Positions 44,126 to 56,226 of a DNA stretch of 64,000 nucleotides are shown one piece after another. Source of the stretch: Gnetum montanum. Taxonomy: Eukaryota; Streptophyta; Gnetopsida; Gnetales; Gnetaceae. Each line of letters starts with the position of its first letter. Position 1 is the stretch's first letter. Under the pieces are notes generated by a model that worked only from the letters and a program-made list of their open reading frames with translations, had not been told where the DNA came from and made no database searches. The translations under genes were made by a program, and so were the position numbers. The stretch lies in the NCBI GenBank assembly GCA_015680685.1, contig MNCI01022074.1, forward strand, positions 401,010 through 465,009. Reading direction: 5' to 3'.

Positions 44126-46300
44126 GCACCAACTACCTCAATGGATGGATAACCACATTCAATTTTTTGGATCTCCTTTCAACTTAGTTGTGGGGGTGAT
44201 GGCCATTTATGCTAATAATCCATATGGCTCCTAAATTTTTCTATTTTTTATTTTCCACATTTTTTATTTTTGCAATTTATTTATTTATTTTATAATTACT
44301 TAATTTTTTTAAATTTTGTTTTCATTTACACCATTTTTTATTCTACACCATCATTAGTACATTTGAATCTTTATGAAATATTTCACACTTTCTTCTATAC
44401 TTTGTTTTGTTTTGTTTAAGTGTGGTTTTCATATTTTTGCTAATAAAAGTGTTTTATTTCTAATAGGACACAATGGTGCAATAGTTTCTACTAATGGTGG
44501 TTTGTACTTAATTTTTGGTTTGCTACTATCTAGTTTCTATTTTTGAATTTTTGTATCGATGGCTCAGTCATGGTTCCTTTTTCATGGAATAGGTAGTGAG
44601 TCCATGGCATCTGCCCATCCACAAACTCTACGATTTTCTTTGTTTTGGAAGTTTGAGATCCCTTTACTTAAATCAAATTTTAATAAATTTATAATCTTGG
44701 TAGTTTACGAAATTGGAAAGGATTCAGAGGTTTAAATAGGGTGTGACATCAAGGGGACTCAATACTCTTTGTACTTTTCTACTTTTCTAAGTACCTAAGT
44801 GTTTTTCATGGACTTCTTACCATTCCACTTCAACCACTAAATAGAAATTCAAATAAAGTCTTTGCATGGTGTGGTTTCCATTTGAAAAAAATAAAGAAAA
44901 CACACAAAAAAAAACAACAGAGAAAACATGATGGGAATTCAAAGCACATCCCTTAGACAAATAAATGGGCTACAAGCACTAGTTATGGGAATAGAAAAAC
45001 ATGCACCCATGCCTAAATATCCTCTCTAACTAATTTCCTCTTTTACTTCCTACCCTTTTCTTCTTTTTATGGAATGATGGTTGTTTTGTGGAAGCACTCT
45101 TATGTCTCAAGTAGTGGGGGGGGGGGGGGGGGGGGGGGGGCTGGGGTGTGTGGGCATAGGGGAGGAGCAGGGTGGAATAGTCTTGGAGTGGCGATGCAAA
45201 GTCACTGAATGAGGTTGGTTTTGGTCTAGACTAAGGATGAATCTTCTTTGATCATTTTAAACATGAAATCCACAAGGATCTTCTTACAACCTTAGTTTGG
45301 GATTCCATTCCACCTTCTCCATCATCCATTTATTCTCTCCATAACTCACCTCACTTATGGGATCCATGTTCTTAATTCCATGTCTTGGTTTAACATATTT
45401 GAATTCTTAGGTAGAATCTTCTGGGTTTTGGTCCTTAACTTCCATTGACCATTAGTCACTTATAGGGCCTATGCCTACTATGGAAAGGACCCACTTGCAT
45501 ATCCCTTGGTCAGGTTTGTTAATTACCTTATCCCTAGGCATTCTCGTAATCAAAATCTTTTGTACATCCATCTTCAACATCAGACTATGTGCTCCTTTAC
45601 ATATTTTGTTCATTAAATATGTTCTTTATCAACTTTTTCAATTTTTGAGCTTTCAAAGATCCTCTTCAATGATTTTATCATATTCTTAGCTTTTCTGGGG
45701 TTCCATGGATCCCAAGTTCATTGAAAAATTCATTATATTTATGGAGATATTAAAATTTGAAAATTTTGGCCAATGGGCCCTATATATGGGACCCTGTCAA
45801 CGAAGAAGATCCATATACAAGGCCTTGTATATAGGGACTCATTAATGTGGTGGAAAAATAATACAAATAGGCATACTTCTACTTGGAAAATTTTACATTT
45901 TCTCACAAAAGCCAAAGGAGTTTTTTAATTTTTCAGAACCTAAAACCTTCTAGAGCCCATACCTCACAAATTGTTTATCCAAATCACTCTGTTCTTCAAC
46001 CTTATAGCTACCGAAGGTAAGCTCTTCATCATGGGGACCACAAATGTGCCATTTTTGATAGAAATTTTTTTGTAATTTTTTTAACTCCCACAAGGGTTTA
46101 ACTAAAAAATCAACTTTTAAACACTAAATTACAAGATTTAAACCTTTCCAACAAACTTTAGTGATAATTATGATAAATAATTAAAAAAATAATAATAAAA
46201 TAATTAATCTACCATGGTCCAACCTTAGCCAAGTGTAACTAACTAACAAAAAAAGGTAATCAAAAATTTAAAAGTTACACATTACATCTACTAATCCATG
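44126..46300 (+). other. Host spacer between integrase and env-like ORF
   Basis: AT-rich and non-coding, as in Athila elements. It contains a G25 homopolymer (45116-45140) and a perfect palindrome at 45814-45831. No gene was recognised. Confidence 0.6.
45116..45140 (+). repeat. G25 homopolymer
   Basis: Twenty-five consecutive G, followed by CTGGGGTGTG and a further G-rich stretch up to about 45200. Confidence 0.95.
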
Positions 46301-46309
46301 AATGTGTTG

Positions 46310-49220
46310 TGATCATAGATGTCACCAAAAGGAAAGAACATGTAGGAAGCACATCCATCCCAACCAAATGGAAAATGGCCTAGAACTAGAAGAAGTCAAG
46401 AATAGCCCAAACAAGAAGAACTAATTGTAATCCATGCCATAGGGCCTCTTAGGGAGGAGGCAAAATCGGAATCTATCAAATAGATTCAAAAACCAATAGC
46501 AGTAGCAATAGAACACTCACATTAGGATGATACACCTACACAACTAGCAAACCTCAAGGTCACCTTAATAGAGGCCAACCTAAATCAAATCAAATCAAGG
46601 GAGATCTAAAAATTAGTGCTCTAGGAGTTAAGCTTTGACCCTTTCCTAGAGCACACACTAAGAGAAGTGTAAGATCAACTAAAGGCCTCTCCCATGTGGC
46701 CAATCATCACTTCTACTAGGGAGTGGTACACGGAAGAGACATTTTTGTTCTAAAATAATAGGCAGCCTAGAGCAATATTAAAAATCAAGGACATCTCAGT
46801 GTCCTACGTAGTGCAAGCCATTGTTGTAGCACTTGGGTTGCCTAAAATAGGGGTGAACCATATTGAGATCCTGATGTAGGTAGATCTGAGCATCAAGAAA
46901 GAATGGAGTGATGGTGTATGGTGTCAACCACAAGGAGTTTGGTGTGCTCACACTAGTAGAGAGGATCCATTATAAGATTGTGGCCTCCCATCTTAATCCC
47001 ATAGTGAGGCCAAGTAAAATCATTGCCTTCTCTACCCAAACATGTGCCATTGTAAGTAGAAGATTCTTAATCAACCTTCCACAACTAATCTATCTAGAGA
47101 TGGAGAAGCACTTTCAAGAAAATGAACATGGAAGGAAGGCATTCCCTTCTCCATGTCTCATTAGAAAACTTTGTCAAAAGGGAGGGATAGTTCGTTACAT
47201 TAATGATGATGTCAAAATTTTTCCAGCCACCAACTAGGCAAAAATGATGAAAGATAAAACACCTGCAATCATTATTCAAGAAGAGAAGTAGTGATCTCCA
47301 CCACCTACCACTCAAACAATAGTGCCAAACATAGATACAACTATCCAATGGTTGTGTGAATATAGAGAATGGCTCTTCAGTGAACAAGAGTAAAGAGTAA
47401 GTACAACTGGTGGAGACCCATCTGTATATAAACTAGCCATAAGTCACCTTAATGAGGTACCCAAATAATTAGTCTAATGGATGAGGGTGGATCCATTTTC
47501 TCAACCCAAAGAATGCAACTACTTGTGAAGGAGAATTTGAGCATCATAGAGGTTACAGTATCTCTCATAGAATAACAGCCACTCCCAAAAAATTTTGGAA
47601 ACACTATGACCTTCTTAGTATGCTTAGAGGTGAATGAAGAAGAAACTATCTTAATGATGGAACACCAAGGGTAGGAAACAACAAAAAAAGTGGTCATTGA
47701 TAAGATTGCTGAAGCACTCAATGCACCTACAACATCTGCACCAAACATCACTACACTCAAAGATGTGTAGACATCCATGGAAACTATAAGTGCTAGAATA
47801 AATGCAGCACAGCATGAGGAAGTATTAGAGTAACTAGTGGGAAATAGGCAATTACTTTTGGATGTCTTTGACCTTCCAGATAACATCATTGCAACCTAGT
47901 TGGAGTTACTAAAGGTAAGGGGTAAGAACATTATATTGGAGGGGCAACTCAAAATAGCCAAAGAGAAGAATGACTGCTTGGCTATAGTGGTTGTCAAACT
48001 AAGAGCCTAAATTGCTAAACCCACATTTCTCAACCCAACTCTCATGAGAGATGAAGTTATGCAATAGCTTCAATCTAGGATCAAAGGGGTTGAGAATGTA
48101 ATGGAGATGACAATGTTCTACAGATTCTTAGTAGAAGCCACATAGCACAAGGTTCAGAAGGCCTTGGATTAGACCTACCAGGAGAATGTCCAACTAACTA
48201 CTAAGAACCATTACCTATGAAATGTTGATGCACACAAGCAACAATTAATAAATTTCATCCATCAACAGCAGAAGCAGCTAGCCAAAGAAAATATAGAGCT
48301 GAGGAGATTGGTAGCAGAGAATAAGAATCTCTTCATGGAGGAGGTGTGTACCCTTTTCTAGAAAACTACAATTGAGATAGCTACCTAGAAATCTAATGCT
48401 CTCAAATTTGAAAAAGTTAAAGACCATTATAGAGAGCAAGTTAGTCCACAAAAGGAAATAAATGAAAAACATATCCAATTGGTGAAGGAAAAGGTAAATG
48501 ATGTCCTCCAACAACTCTAGAAAGGAAGGAAATTTTCACAACCCATTGTTGATGGGATAAACTCCTCTAATAGGGTGGAAATATGCACAAAGGAGTTGCA
48601 GATCAAGGAGATGATAGAGTATATGGAGCATTCCAATCTCCATTATGAAAATCTAGCCATGTTGATTGCTTGATGACCATGGTCTAAGTTGGAGAAGTAG
48701 GTGCCTAGCTCATACTTGTTGTATGAAGCCGAGTTCAAGCATGATAAGGACATCGAGAATAAGTTTGCAATGGCTAATGCTGAACTCAAAGTTCTCAAGG
48801 CACATTTCATAGATCAAAGATCAACTACTAAGAACCTATATAGATAGATAAATGACTACCATGAGCTACAAAATGTCATAAAGGCATTTGAAATCGAACA
48901 TAAATAGTTCACTATCTAGTTTGTCAATGTAAAGAAGATGTTCCCAATCATGCATTGTCCATGGGATGTCCCCACTCTAGCCAACATTGGTGAAGCTGTG
49001 TGGACTATGAATGATCTAGAGAGTAAGGAGGAGTAGATGAAGGCATTATTTGATGCCTTTTACCTTCCATTGAAGGTTTCAATTCCAATAAGATATCCAT
49101 AGCTACCTCAACCACCACATGGACCCGAAGCTAGCAGAGGTCCTTCAAAGCCTTAAAAGCCACTACCACCAAGGACTATCTAATCTTCACCATTGTCTTC
49201 AAGATAACAGAGGATGTGTT
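46310..49220 (+). pseudogene. Host env-like third ORF with coiled coil, degenerate
   Basis: A long decayed ORF after pol, in the place of the Athila env-like gene. The first half matches the plant 'putative transposon protein' pattern: WPIITSTREWYTEETFLF, then ILKIKDISVSYVVQAIVVAL with GLPKIGV, then an open 109-codon stretch (46908-47237) with AFSTQTCAIVSRRFLINLPQ and FPSPCLIRKLCQKGGIV. The second half is rich in E, K, Q and L with heptad-like spacing (HQQQKQLAKENIELRRLVAE near 48265), suggesting coiled coil. The end reads CPWDVPTLANIGEAVW near 48960. The remnant at 55840 is homologous to this end. Membrane segments cannot be judged because of frameshifts. Confidence 0.55.
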
Positions 49221-49417
49221 GTCAAACTTTTTGTAGAGTTATATGATGGTGTTTAATTTTGTGTTATAAACACCATAATTTTTGTAATTTTTTGATCTGT
49301 ACACTTAGGCACTTAGTTTTATTAAGTCATTTTTTTTTCTTTTGTTAAGAGTCAATAAATAATCCCATACCTTTCCAATTTTGTAAAAGAACTTGAGGAT
49401 GAGTTTTCATTCAGTCA

Positions 49418-49425
49418 TGTGGGTA
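49418..49425 (+). other. Host polypurine tract region
   Basis: TGTGGGTA directly before the LTR, preceded by ACTTGAGGATGAGTTTTC. The same context precedes LTRs b, c and d. Confidence 0.6.
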
Positions 49426-49895
49426 TGATGAAGTATCAATAAGCGACATTGATGGGTTCCCCATTGATGCAGCCTCATCAATGGACCCCTCTCAATGAGG
49501 CCCCATTTACGTGATGTTGCCCCATAAATGGGGTTGTGTCAATGTAGCCCTAGAGTAAAATCCATGAATACGAGCTCCCAATCATGTTTATGGGCATCAA
49601 ATTCATAGTAGTAGCCAAAATCTTGTAGCTTTCACATTTGAAAGTTAAAATATTTCTCTTAAGTACCCACAACAGAAGTCATTGAGTATATGGATCTTTA
49701 TTTGAGAATTGTTGTACCTAAGCATGACAATGTGTATGGAAATAAAGATGAGCTTCTTGATAAACCTTATAGCATTTTGGATATTTTAGATATTTATTTA
49801 CGCATTTAATGCTTTTAGTTAATTATTTAACATTCTCTAGTAATTAAAGTAATTAAGAAAGATAAGCTAGATAGATTAAATACATAAGTACAACC
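49426..49895 (+). repeat. Host 3' LTR, cut by T4
   Basis: TGATGAAGTATCAATAAGC onward matches 18739-19190. Similarity stops at about 49890, where T4 begins. The last five bases, CAACC (49891-49895), would be the T4 target site. Confidence 0.8.
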
Positions 49896-51721
49896 TGTAG
49901 CGACCAAATACATCAGAGGCTGGAATGCTACACCAAGATGTTCGCAGGGTGTACAATTTGACCCCATGTTTGCATGAGGGTCCACTGAAGGTAGAGATAG
50001 GATGCCTAGAATAGTCTTGTTAATCAAATTAGGACTTATGGAATGGGCTACCATAACAATGCTAAGGATTTGAATGGTATTTCGTGATGTCAACAACATC
50101 AACAATGGTGAGCATAGTCAACATTTCCAATGCAAAGAAAATGTGCAAACATGTGGTTATGTGTAAAAAATAGCAAAAAAATGCATGTAAAATGCTATAA
50201 TGTAGGTAAAACTACTAAAAATGCACAGGAGATGAGTAAGAGAGAAAGTGACACTGCCCCAAATGGGAAACGCGTAGTTAACTACAAGAAAGGTGAGGAG
50301 GTACTAGTGTACAAATAGGCACAGTAGATAGCATAGTCATAGTCTTGGGGTGTCTATGCTATGAAAACTAATCTTTGCCATGAAGTCTATGCCTGCTAAG
50401 TTGGTTGCCATGGTGTCCCATGAACTATGGTGATCTATAGAATCCTGGGTGGTATGCAAAGGTGCCTACTGGTGTGCTAGTCCTTACCTTAAACTACTCT
50501 TACCAAGAAGTGTCATAGGTGTCAAACAAAGTGCCAACTACATTTTTGATTTGTCAACCCCTAAAACATGAAATGATAGGGTATTTATAGAGTTATGGTT
50601 GCTATGAATTATGGATTAGGCACCACATGGTAGTGGGGTAGTTGGGACTATGCTACACCCAACTATGATCTTCACTGAAGTAAACAATATTCTGTTGGTG
50701 TGCTCCAATGGACTCTATGAAATTGCCAAACTATGAATACACTACCAAATTTCATATTTGTGTGTCAAAGAGACTATGATGTACCTAAAAATAATGTAAA
50801 AAGTGCATGTTTGGAGACCATGGTCCAAGACTACATCGTCCATTATCTTGAGTGGTGTGAAGCATAGGTACAATTTGGCACAAATTGGGGGTGCAAAAGA
50901 GATGCAAATTGCTGATCTTGCTTGCTAAAAGTGTCTCAGAGCTACGATGAAGATCGGTGCTATTCTTTGGAGGCTTCTTGAGGTAGTTTTACATGGCTAT
51001 GCTTGACTATGCTCTAAAGCATAGTCTCAATAGTTAGAAAAATTTTGCAAAACTGAGCTTCAATATAGACTACGCTAACTATGCTCTAGAGCATAGTCCT
51101 AGCAATGGAAACCATAGTCCAAACACTTAGAAAAATATTGTAAAAATTGAGGTTCCAAGCTATCTATGTTTGACTACGCTTCCAAGCATAGTCCCGAGAG
51201 TTACAAAAATGTGCCAAGACTAACCTTCCAAGCTAACTATGCTCTGACTATGCTCCTAAGTGTAGTTCTAGTAGTTACAATATTATTGCAAACCTACACT
51301 TCCATGCTAGCTATGCTCTAACTACACTCCTGAGCATAGTCTTAGTAGTTAGAAATTTTTTTTATAAAATTGGACTTCAATGTAGACTACATTGACTATG
51401 CTCTAGAGCATAGTCCTAACGGTGAGAGAATAGTCAAAACACCTAGAAAAAATCTTGCAAAAACTGACATCCATGTGTTGAATATAGTGACTATGCTCTG
51501 GAGCATAGTCCCAATGATGGAGAGCATAGTCTTAACACTTAGAAAAATTTATAGCTATTTTCTGACACTTAGAAAAAATTTGTAGCTATGTTAACTATGC
51601 TCTAGAGTGTAGTCTTAGTAGTGAATAGCATACTCCTAGCACTTAGAAAAAATTTTCCTTGTGTTGACACTTAGAAAAAATTGTAGTTGAAATATGGTGG
51701 CCCAAATTTGATGATGTTTCA
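49896..51721 (-). repeat. T4 3' LTR
   Basis: On the minus strand it runs from TGAAACATCATC to GGTCGCTACA. The TATA box is reversed at 50582-50589. The U3 part (50985-51690) consists of about six imperfect 90-110 bp tandem units. Confidence 0.85.
50985..51690 (-). repeat. Tandem palindrome array in T4 U3
   Basis: Each unit contains a core close to CTATGCTCTAGAGCATAG: 51079-51096 is a perfect 18-nt palindrome, 51394-51415 a perfect 22-nt palindrome, and 51005-51026 and 51489-51510 are near-perfect. Units also share CACTTAGAAAAATTTTG. The array lies upstream of the LTR TATA box. Confidence 0.85.
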
Positions 51722-51725
51722 TTGG

Positions 51726-51734
51726 CCCCTCTTT
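51726..51734 (-). other. T4 polypurine tract
   Basis: CCCCTCTTT on the plus strand, AAAGAGGGG on the element strand, four bases from the LTR. Confidence 0.75.
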
Positions 51735-53225
51735 GTTGACATCTGGAAGAGTGGCCTAAGAGACACCAACAAAGAACGACAAAACACCACAACAGGCCTA
51801 GCACTAACATTGCCTATCAATACCTAATCAAATGTCATTACACCATGCTCAAGAATGCTAAGGATTGTGGTATACTGGAAGGTAAAGAATGTAGGGAATG
51901 TGCTAGGAAGGTAAAATGCAAACAGGGTGTCATGCTGCAAGATGTGGAGTTAGCATGACTAATAGTGATAATGGCACCAAGGTGACTTGTTGCCAAAATG
52001 GTGGCCTCTCATTGGAATGCTCATGAGAGGGTCAGTGTAGATTCAGGGTTGAACTGGTTGCAAAATTATAGCTCTACTAATTTTTTTGTGGACATGTTTT
52101 TCTCCATCCTCTTTTCTCTTTTTCTTTTTTTTTTCTTTTTTTTCTACTATGAGGTGAACCTACTTTTGGTTTTGCACATTGCAAAATGCTAACTATAGGA
52201 TGCTTTTCATTAGTGGACTACGTGCCACCTAATGGGATTTGCTTTAAGGCAAACATGTCATGTCTATAGGATAGGTGTTTCCTCTCTGACATGAATTGTG
52301 TTACATTTTCCTAGGCTTTGATCAACCCATAGAGGCTTTCCATGGGATGACTTGTGTTACATCCACCTTGGGTTCTATGGTTGAGTGAAAGAGGGTGCCA
52401 TGTGCATCAAAGGGATTTGCAAGCTTAATTATGTAGTGGAATGCAAGTGTATCAAGGCAAAAGAGTAAATACAAGTAGGCTATAATGGGGTAATAAGGAT
52501 GTGCACTCTTGAGTGGCTTGGCTAGTCCAATCATGCAAATTAGAGCAATGTAGTGACTTGTTGTCATGATGAGATGCATCTCTACACAACGACCTAGAGC
52601 TTCATCTTGCAAACACAACTCAAAAAAGATAAGAAAATAATCATAAAACATGAAATGTAAGTAAACTACTGGATGCAAGAATGCTATAAATTCTCTAAGG
52701 GCTAAACTAGTTGCAAGTGTTTAAGAAGTTAGTGAAAGTGCCAGAACGATGATGCTATGACTACTTCAAAGATTGAACTGATGGCAAGTGCTCAACAAAA
52801 TGGCAGAGGGTGATGATGCTGCAAGCACTTTAAAGGATGTCTTGATGATGGGAGCTCAAAACACCAAAAAAATTCTTGAAGATGGTAGTGCTACAAGTGC
52901 TACCCAGAGACTGGTAGTGCTGCAAGTGCACCAAAGCCACACCAGTGACAAGGACTTCAAAAGATCAGGAAAATGCTAAGGGGTGATAATGCTACAAATT
53001 TTCCAAAGGCCTTCCCTAATGAAAAGAATTCCATTTTGGGACTACATTTCCTTACCCTACCCACAAGGCATATCAAAAAGAGGGAAAAGGAGGGGAAAAG
53101 TTAGAAGTAGTCTGGCTTGCTTGCTTGCAAAACTTTGTGTGATGGATGATGAACCTAGTTTAAGGTCCTAGCAAACCATGGTGCACTAGTCCTAGTATAC
53201 TTTTGAGTGTTAGTTTAATGTTGCA
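51735..53225 (-). other. T4 3' untranslated region
   Basis: No coding was recognised on either strand. A T-rich run lies at 52085-52145. Words of the type GATGATGCTACAAGTGCT recur at 52750-53000. Confidence 0.5.
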
Positions 53226-53400
53226 GTGGATGTGTTATTGTGATATTTTAACATCATGACCCAAGGATAGGCTATACTATTTTAGCATCATATTAGACAA
53301 TTTGTGCCAATTTATAGTCATACCAAACTTTTGTGCCAATTTATAATCATGGTAGACTATCTATGCTAGTTTATAATCATAGTATACTTCTACTTACCTT
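53226..53400 (-). repeat. TAAACT-core degenerate repeat array after T4 integrase
   Basis: On the minus strand: ATGATTATAAACTAGCATAG, ATGATTATAAATTGGCAC and ATGACTATAAATTGGCAC. It is the same array type and position as in T1 and T2. Confidence 0.65.
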
Positions 53401-53424
53401 GCTTTGTTGAGACATGGTGTTGCA

Positions 53425-54590
53425 TGCTAGGCATAGTAACCCTTCAGGTACAAATGATTTACCAGATTTACAAAGTCATTACCATCTAGATTAGCAAGCT
53501 TGAATGCTCCATTTTCATAGGCCTTAATGACCAAGAAAGGCCCTTCCTAGTTGGCTAAGAATTTATCTATGGGTTCACAAATGACCTTGAGGACTAGGTC
53601 CCATTTCTTGATCAAGTGCTAGTGCTACTTGTGATGGTGCTTTTGTTGTTGCCTTTTTTGGTACCATTTGATACGATCAAGCATCTGCATGTGCTCCTCC
53701 TCTATCAACTCAAGGACTACACTTCTCAAATTTTCATTCTAAGCTTTATTAGTGATGTTCAATAGGATCAATCGAAACAATGAAACCTATAATTCAAAAG
53801 GGAAAATTTCTTCAAACCCATAAACAAGACTATATGATGTCTTACCTATTCTTTTTTTGCATGTTGTGTAGTAGGTCCAAAGTAAGTAGACTAATTGCTC
53901 ATGCCATCACCATGCGCTATTGCTAAGCATCTTCTTTAAAAGGTTGATGATGACTTTGTTTGTTGCCTCCACTTGGTCATTTGCTTATGGGTAGTATGCT
54001 GATGAAAAGGACAATTTAATATCGAAGCATTTGTGGAAGGCCTTGGTCTTAACACTTCTAACTTGTGGCCCATTATCTATAACTATGGTCATGGATAAAT
54101 CAAAATATGTCACTATATTTTCAAGCATAAATTTGCAAACCTGCTACGATGTCATCTTATTAAGAGTAATAGCCTCAACCCACTTGGTAAAATACTTCGT
54201 TGTGGTTATAATGAAGCTATGCCTTATGGAGAACGTCGGCATTATAGATTCAATGATGTCCAAACCCCATCATTGGAACAACCATGTGCTCTGCATTATA
54301 TGTAGTTTAGTTGATGGCACATGCATTAAGTTGCCACGTTGTTGACACATGTCGCACATTTTAACCTTGAAGATGCAATCACACTCCATGTAAGACCAAT
54401 AATAGCCTAAGCATATAATTTTTTTCTATCATTTTCCTAGGTGCAATGTGACCTCTACACAATCCTTTGTGGACTTTTTCAATGATCATTTGCACTTTTC
54501 TATAACTTATGCATGTTAATAATATGCCATTTTCGAATCTACAACACAATGTGCTATCATCCATGATGGCGTACTACTACGATTGCTTTT
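53425..54590 (-). pseudogene. int: T4 integrase, degenerate
   Basis: On the minus strand: KVHKGLCRGHIAPRKM (54460-54510), KMCDMCQQRGNLMHVPS, WGLDII near 54265, IVIDNGPQ near 54075, and QVEATNKVIINLLKKM near 53955, so all three catalytic acids are kept. The C-terminal end reads NHLYLKGYYA near 53435. Stops break the frame. Confidence 0.8.
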
Positions 54591-54744
54591 GCACTACATC
54601 CTTTTGAGTAGTGGTTAGATGTTGTGGAGGCTCACCCTATAGAAGTTATGCCTTGATGTAATACATGGATCATGCTAACTATGTACATGGATGTAATATC
54701 CATGGTTTGCTTGATAGACACAATGCAATCCACCATTGAGGTGG

Positions 54745-55185
54745 GAAATGCATGAAACATGTTCGGTGTAATGCTTAAGGCTAACATTATTGAGGCATCA
54801 GCTATTGTATTTTCATCACGGGGAATGTATTGAACATCAATGATTGCGAACTATTTAAGCAAGTGCTTTACTAGGTCATAGTAAGGTTGTAAATGTTGGG
54901 CATTATAGGCATAAACCTCAGTTACCTAGTTAATTACTAATTGTGAGTCACCTTGGATCACTAGGTTTTGAATTCCTAGGTTGCAAGTTGCTAGAATACC
55001 TCTAAGGAGACCTTCAGACTCTACCACGTTATTAGTCCACAAGAATGCAAAATGATATGTGAAGGGTTGGATTTCTCTAGAGGGGAACATGATAATGGTA
55101 GCAATGCTACCCCCTTAAGAAGCAAAAGCACCATCAAAGTGTAGGAATGCCTCAATGTTATTAGGCACTTGGTTGACACTACTAA
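54745..55185 (-). pseudogene. T4 second (archaeal-type) RNase H
   Basis: LHFDGAFAS (Asp), LWTNNVVESEGLLRGIL (Glu), LVIQGDSQLVIN (Asp) and RDENTIADASIMLAL (Asp). It is homologous to the T1 and T2 copies. Confidence 0.8.
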
Positions 55186-55219
55186 CATGCTCATCCAAAA
55201 ATTCTTGATCTAGTGTTTC

Positions 55220-55800
55220 TTGATTGTTGATGGGTGAAGCCATGAGTTGTGTGGCTATAGATTGACCTTTCATTGAGGCTTTCACCACATAGTGTAGGTC
55301 AAACTCTACTATTATTACCTTCCACTATGAAATACAACTACTCTCATAGATATTTATTGTAATTACTCAAAGTACATTACTCTTGTAGATGATGTTTACT
55401 TGACTGCGGAAAAGATAGTTCCTTGACTTCTTGAGTGAAAATACCAAGGCAAGGCAATTATTTTTCACATCATTATATTTTTCCTCATGGGTAAACAATG
55501 CATGACTTAAGTAGTATAGTGAAACCTCTATGTCATCGTCTCACTTTTGACAAAGCAAAGAGGTGATGGATCTATTAGAAGTAGTATGGTAGATGTAAAA
55601 GGTTTTATCACCTCACGAAGGATGAACCATTGGAAGTTGAGCCAGCTCTTGCTTCAAGTTGTCAAATGCCTATTAGGATTGAGCTATCCACTCAAAGTGG
55701 CCTTCTTTTTTGAGAAAATATTGCATTGGCTACACTCTAGAGTGGTGTTGAGCATAGGAATTAAGAAAGGTTGCTAGGGCTTTTGAGGAAGAATGATGAA
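55220..55800 (-). pseudogene. pol: T4 RT end and RNase H, truncated
   Basis: PMQYFLKKEGHFEW, AFDNLKQELAQLPMVHPS, LSHALFTHEEKYNDVKNNCL and ALVFSLKKSRNYLF belong to the connection and Ty3-type RNase H. The RT palm is absent because the element is truncated near 55830. Confidence 0.75.
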
Positions 55801-55839
55801 AGTTTGCGATGTGGTACATTAAAGGCAACAAAATTTTCT

Positions 55840-56226
55840 TGCAATTTCCATGCCCATGGAATGTACCAACTCCATCCAATAGAGCATAATTTGCATGGAT
55901 GGTACATGACCCTAGGATGGAAGAAGAGAAGCTTTAGGCACTCCTAAATAGGTAAAAATTCTAGAAGCACGATGTCAAGGGGAAGAAGTCAATGGAGGAG
56001 CCTCCACCACTTGGAACTTAAGACCTACATTGAACTACTTTAGTTTTATTTTTTTTTTGTTTCTCAATTTTCAGCTGTCCAATTTTTGTAAAACCACCAA
56101 TGTGAGATTCAGAGTCATGTAAATAGTTAAGTCATGTTAAGTCAAGTCTACCTTTAAATTTTGTAAGGGAATCTATCGTGATTTTGTTTTAACTTGAGAA
56201 TGAGTTTCTAGTTAGTTGTGAGGGTA
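55840..56226 (+). pseudogene. Internal 3' end of Athila-like element b
   Basis: CPWNVPTPSN...AWMVHDPRMEEEK aligns with CPWDVPTLANIGEAVWTMND of the host env-like ORF (48960). The context AACTTGAGAATGAGTTTC before the LTR is also shared. Confidence 0.55.

Larger units (their letters stand above)
18739..49895 (+). mobile_element. Athila-like Ty3/gypsy host element, interrupted by T2 and cut by T4
   Basis: Both ends carry the same LTR (18739-19623 and 49426-49890). The gene order is gag, protease, RT, RNase H, integrase, long spacer, then an env-like third ORF with coiled coil, as in the Athila lineage. The primer site is a decayed form of the classic Athila type. Element T2 (22511-41336) splits the protease gene; removing it brings the two protease parts together across a 5-bp target duplication. 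The RT palm is deleted and the integrase Glu is lost, so the element is dead. Confidence 0.78.
49896..55830 (-). mobile_element. T4: Tat/Ogre-like element, minus strand, 5'-truncated
   Basis: Read on the minus strand from about 55830: RT connection and RNase H, archaeal-type RNase H, integrase, TAAACT-core repeats, 3' untranslated region, polypurine tract CCCCTCTTT (reversed) and a complete 1826-bp 3' LTR. Gag, protease and any antisense block are missing. The right edge is diffuse (55790-55840), where it abuts the 3' end of element b. Confidence 0.82.

Noticed and set aside
45814-45831. Palindrome as a rho-independent terminator
   Set aside because: The context is plant nuclear DNA and there is no following T run; bacterial terminators do not apply.
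50985-51690. Repeat-spacer array resembling CRISPR
   Set aside because: Units are diverged, the spacers are related to each other, and the array lies inside an LTR in a plant genome.
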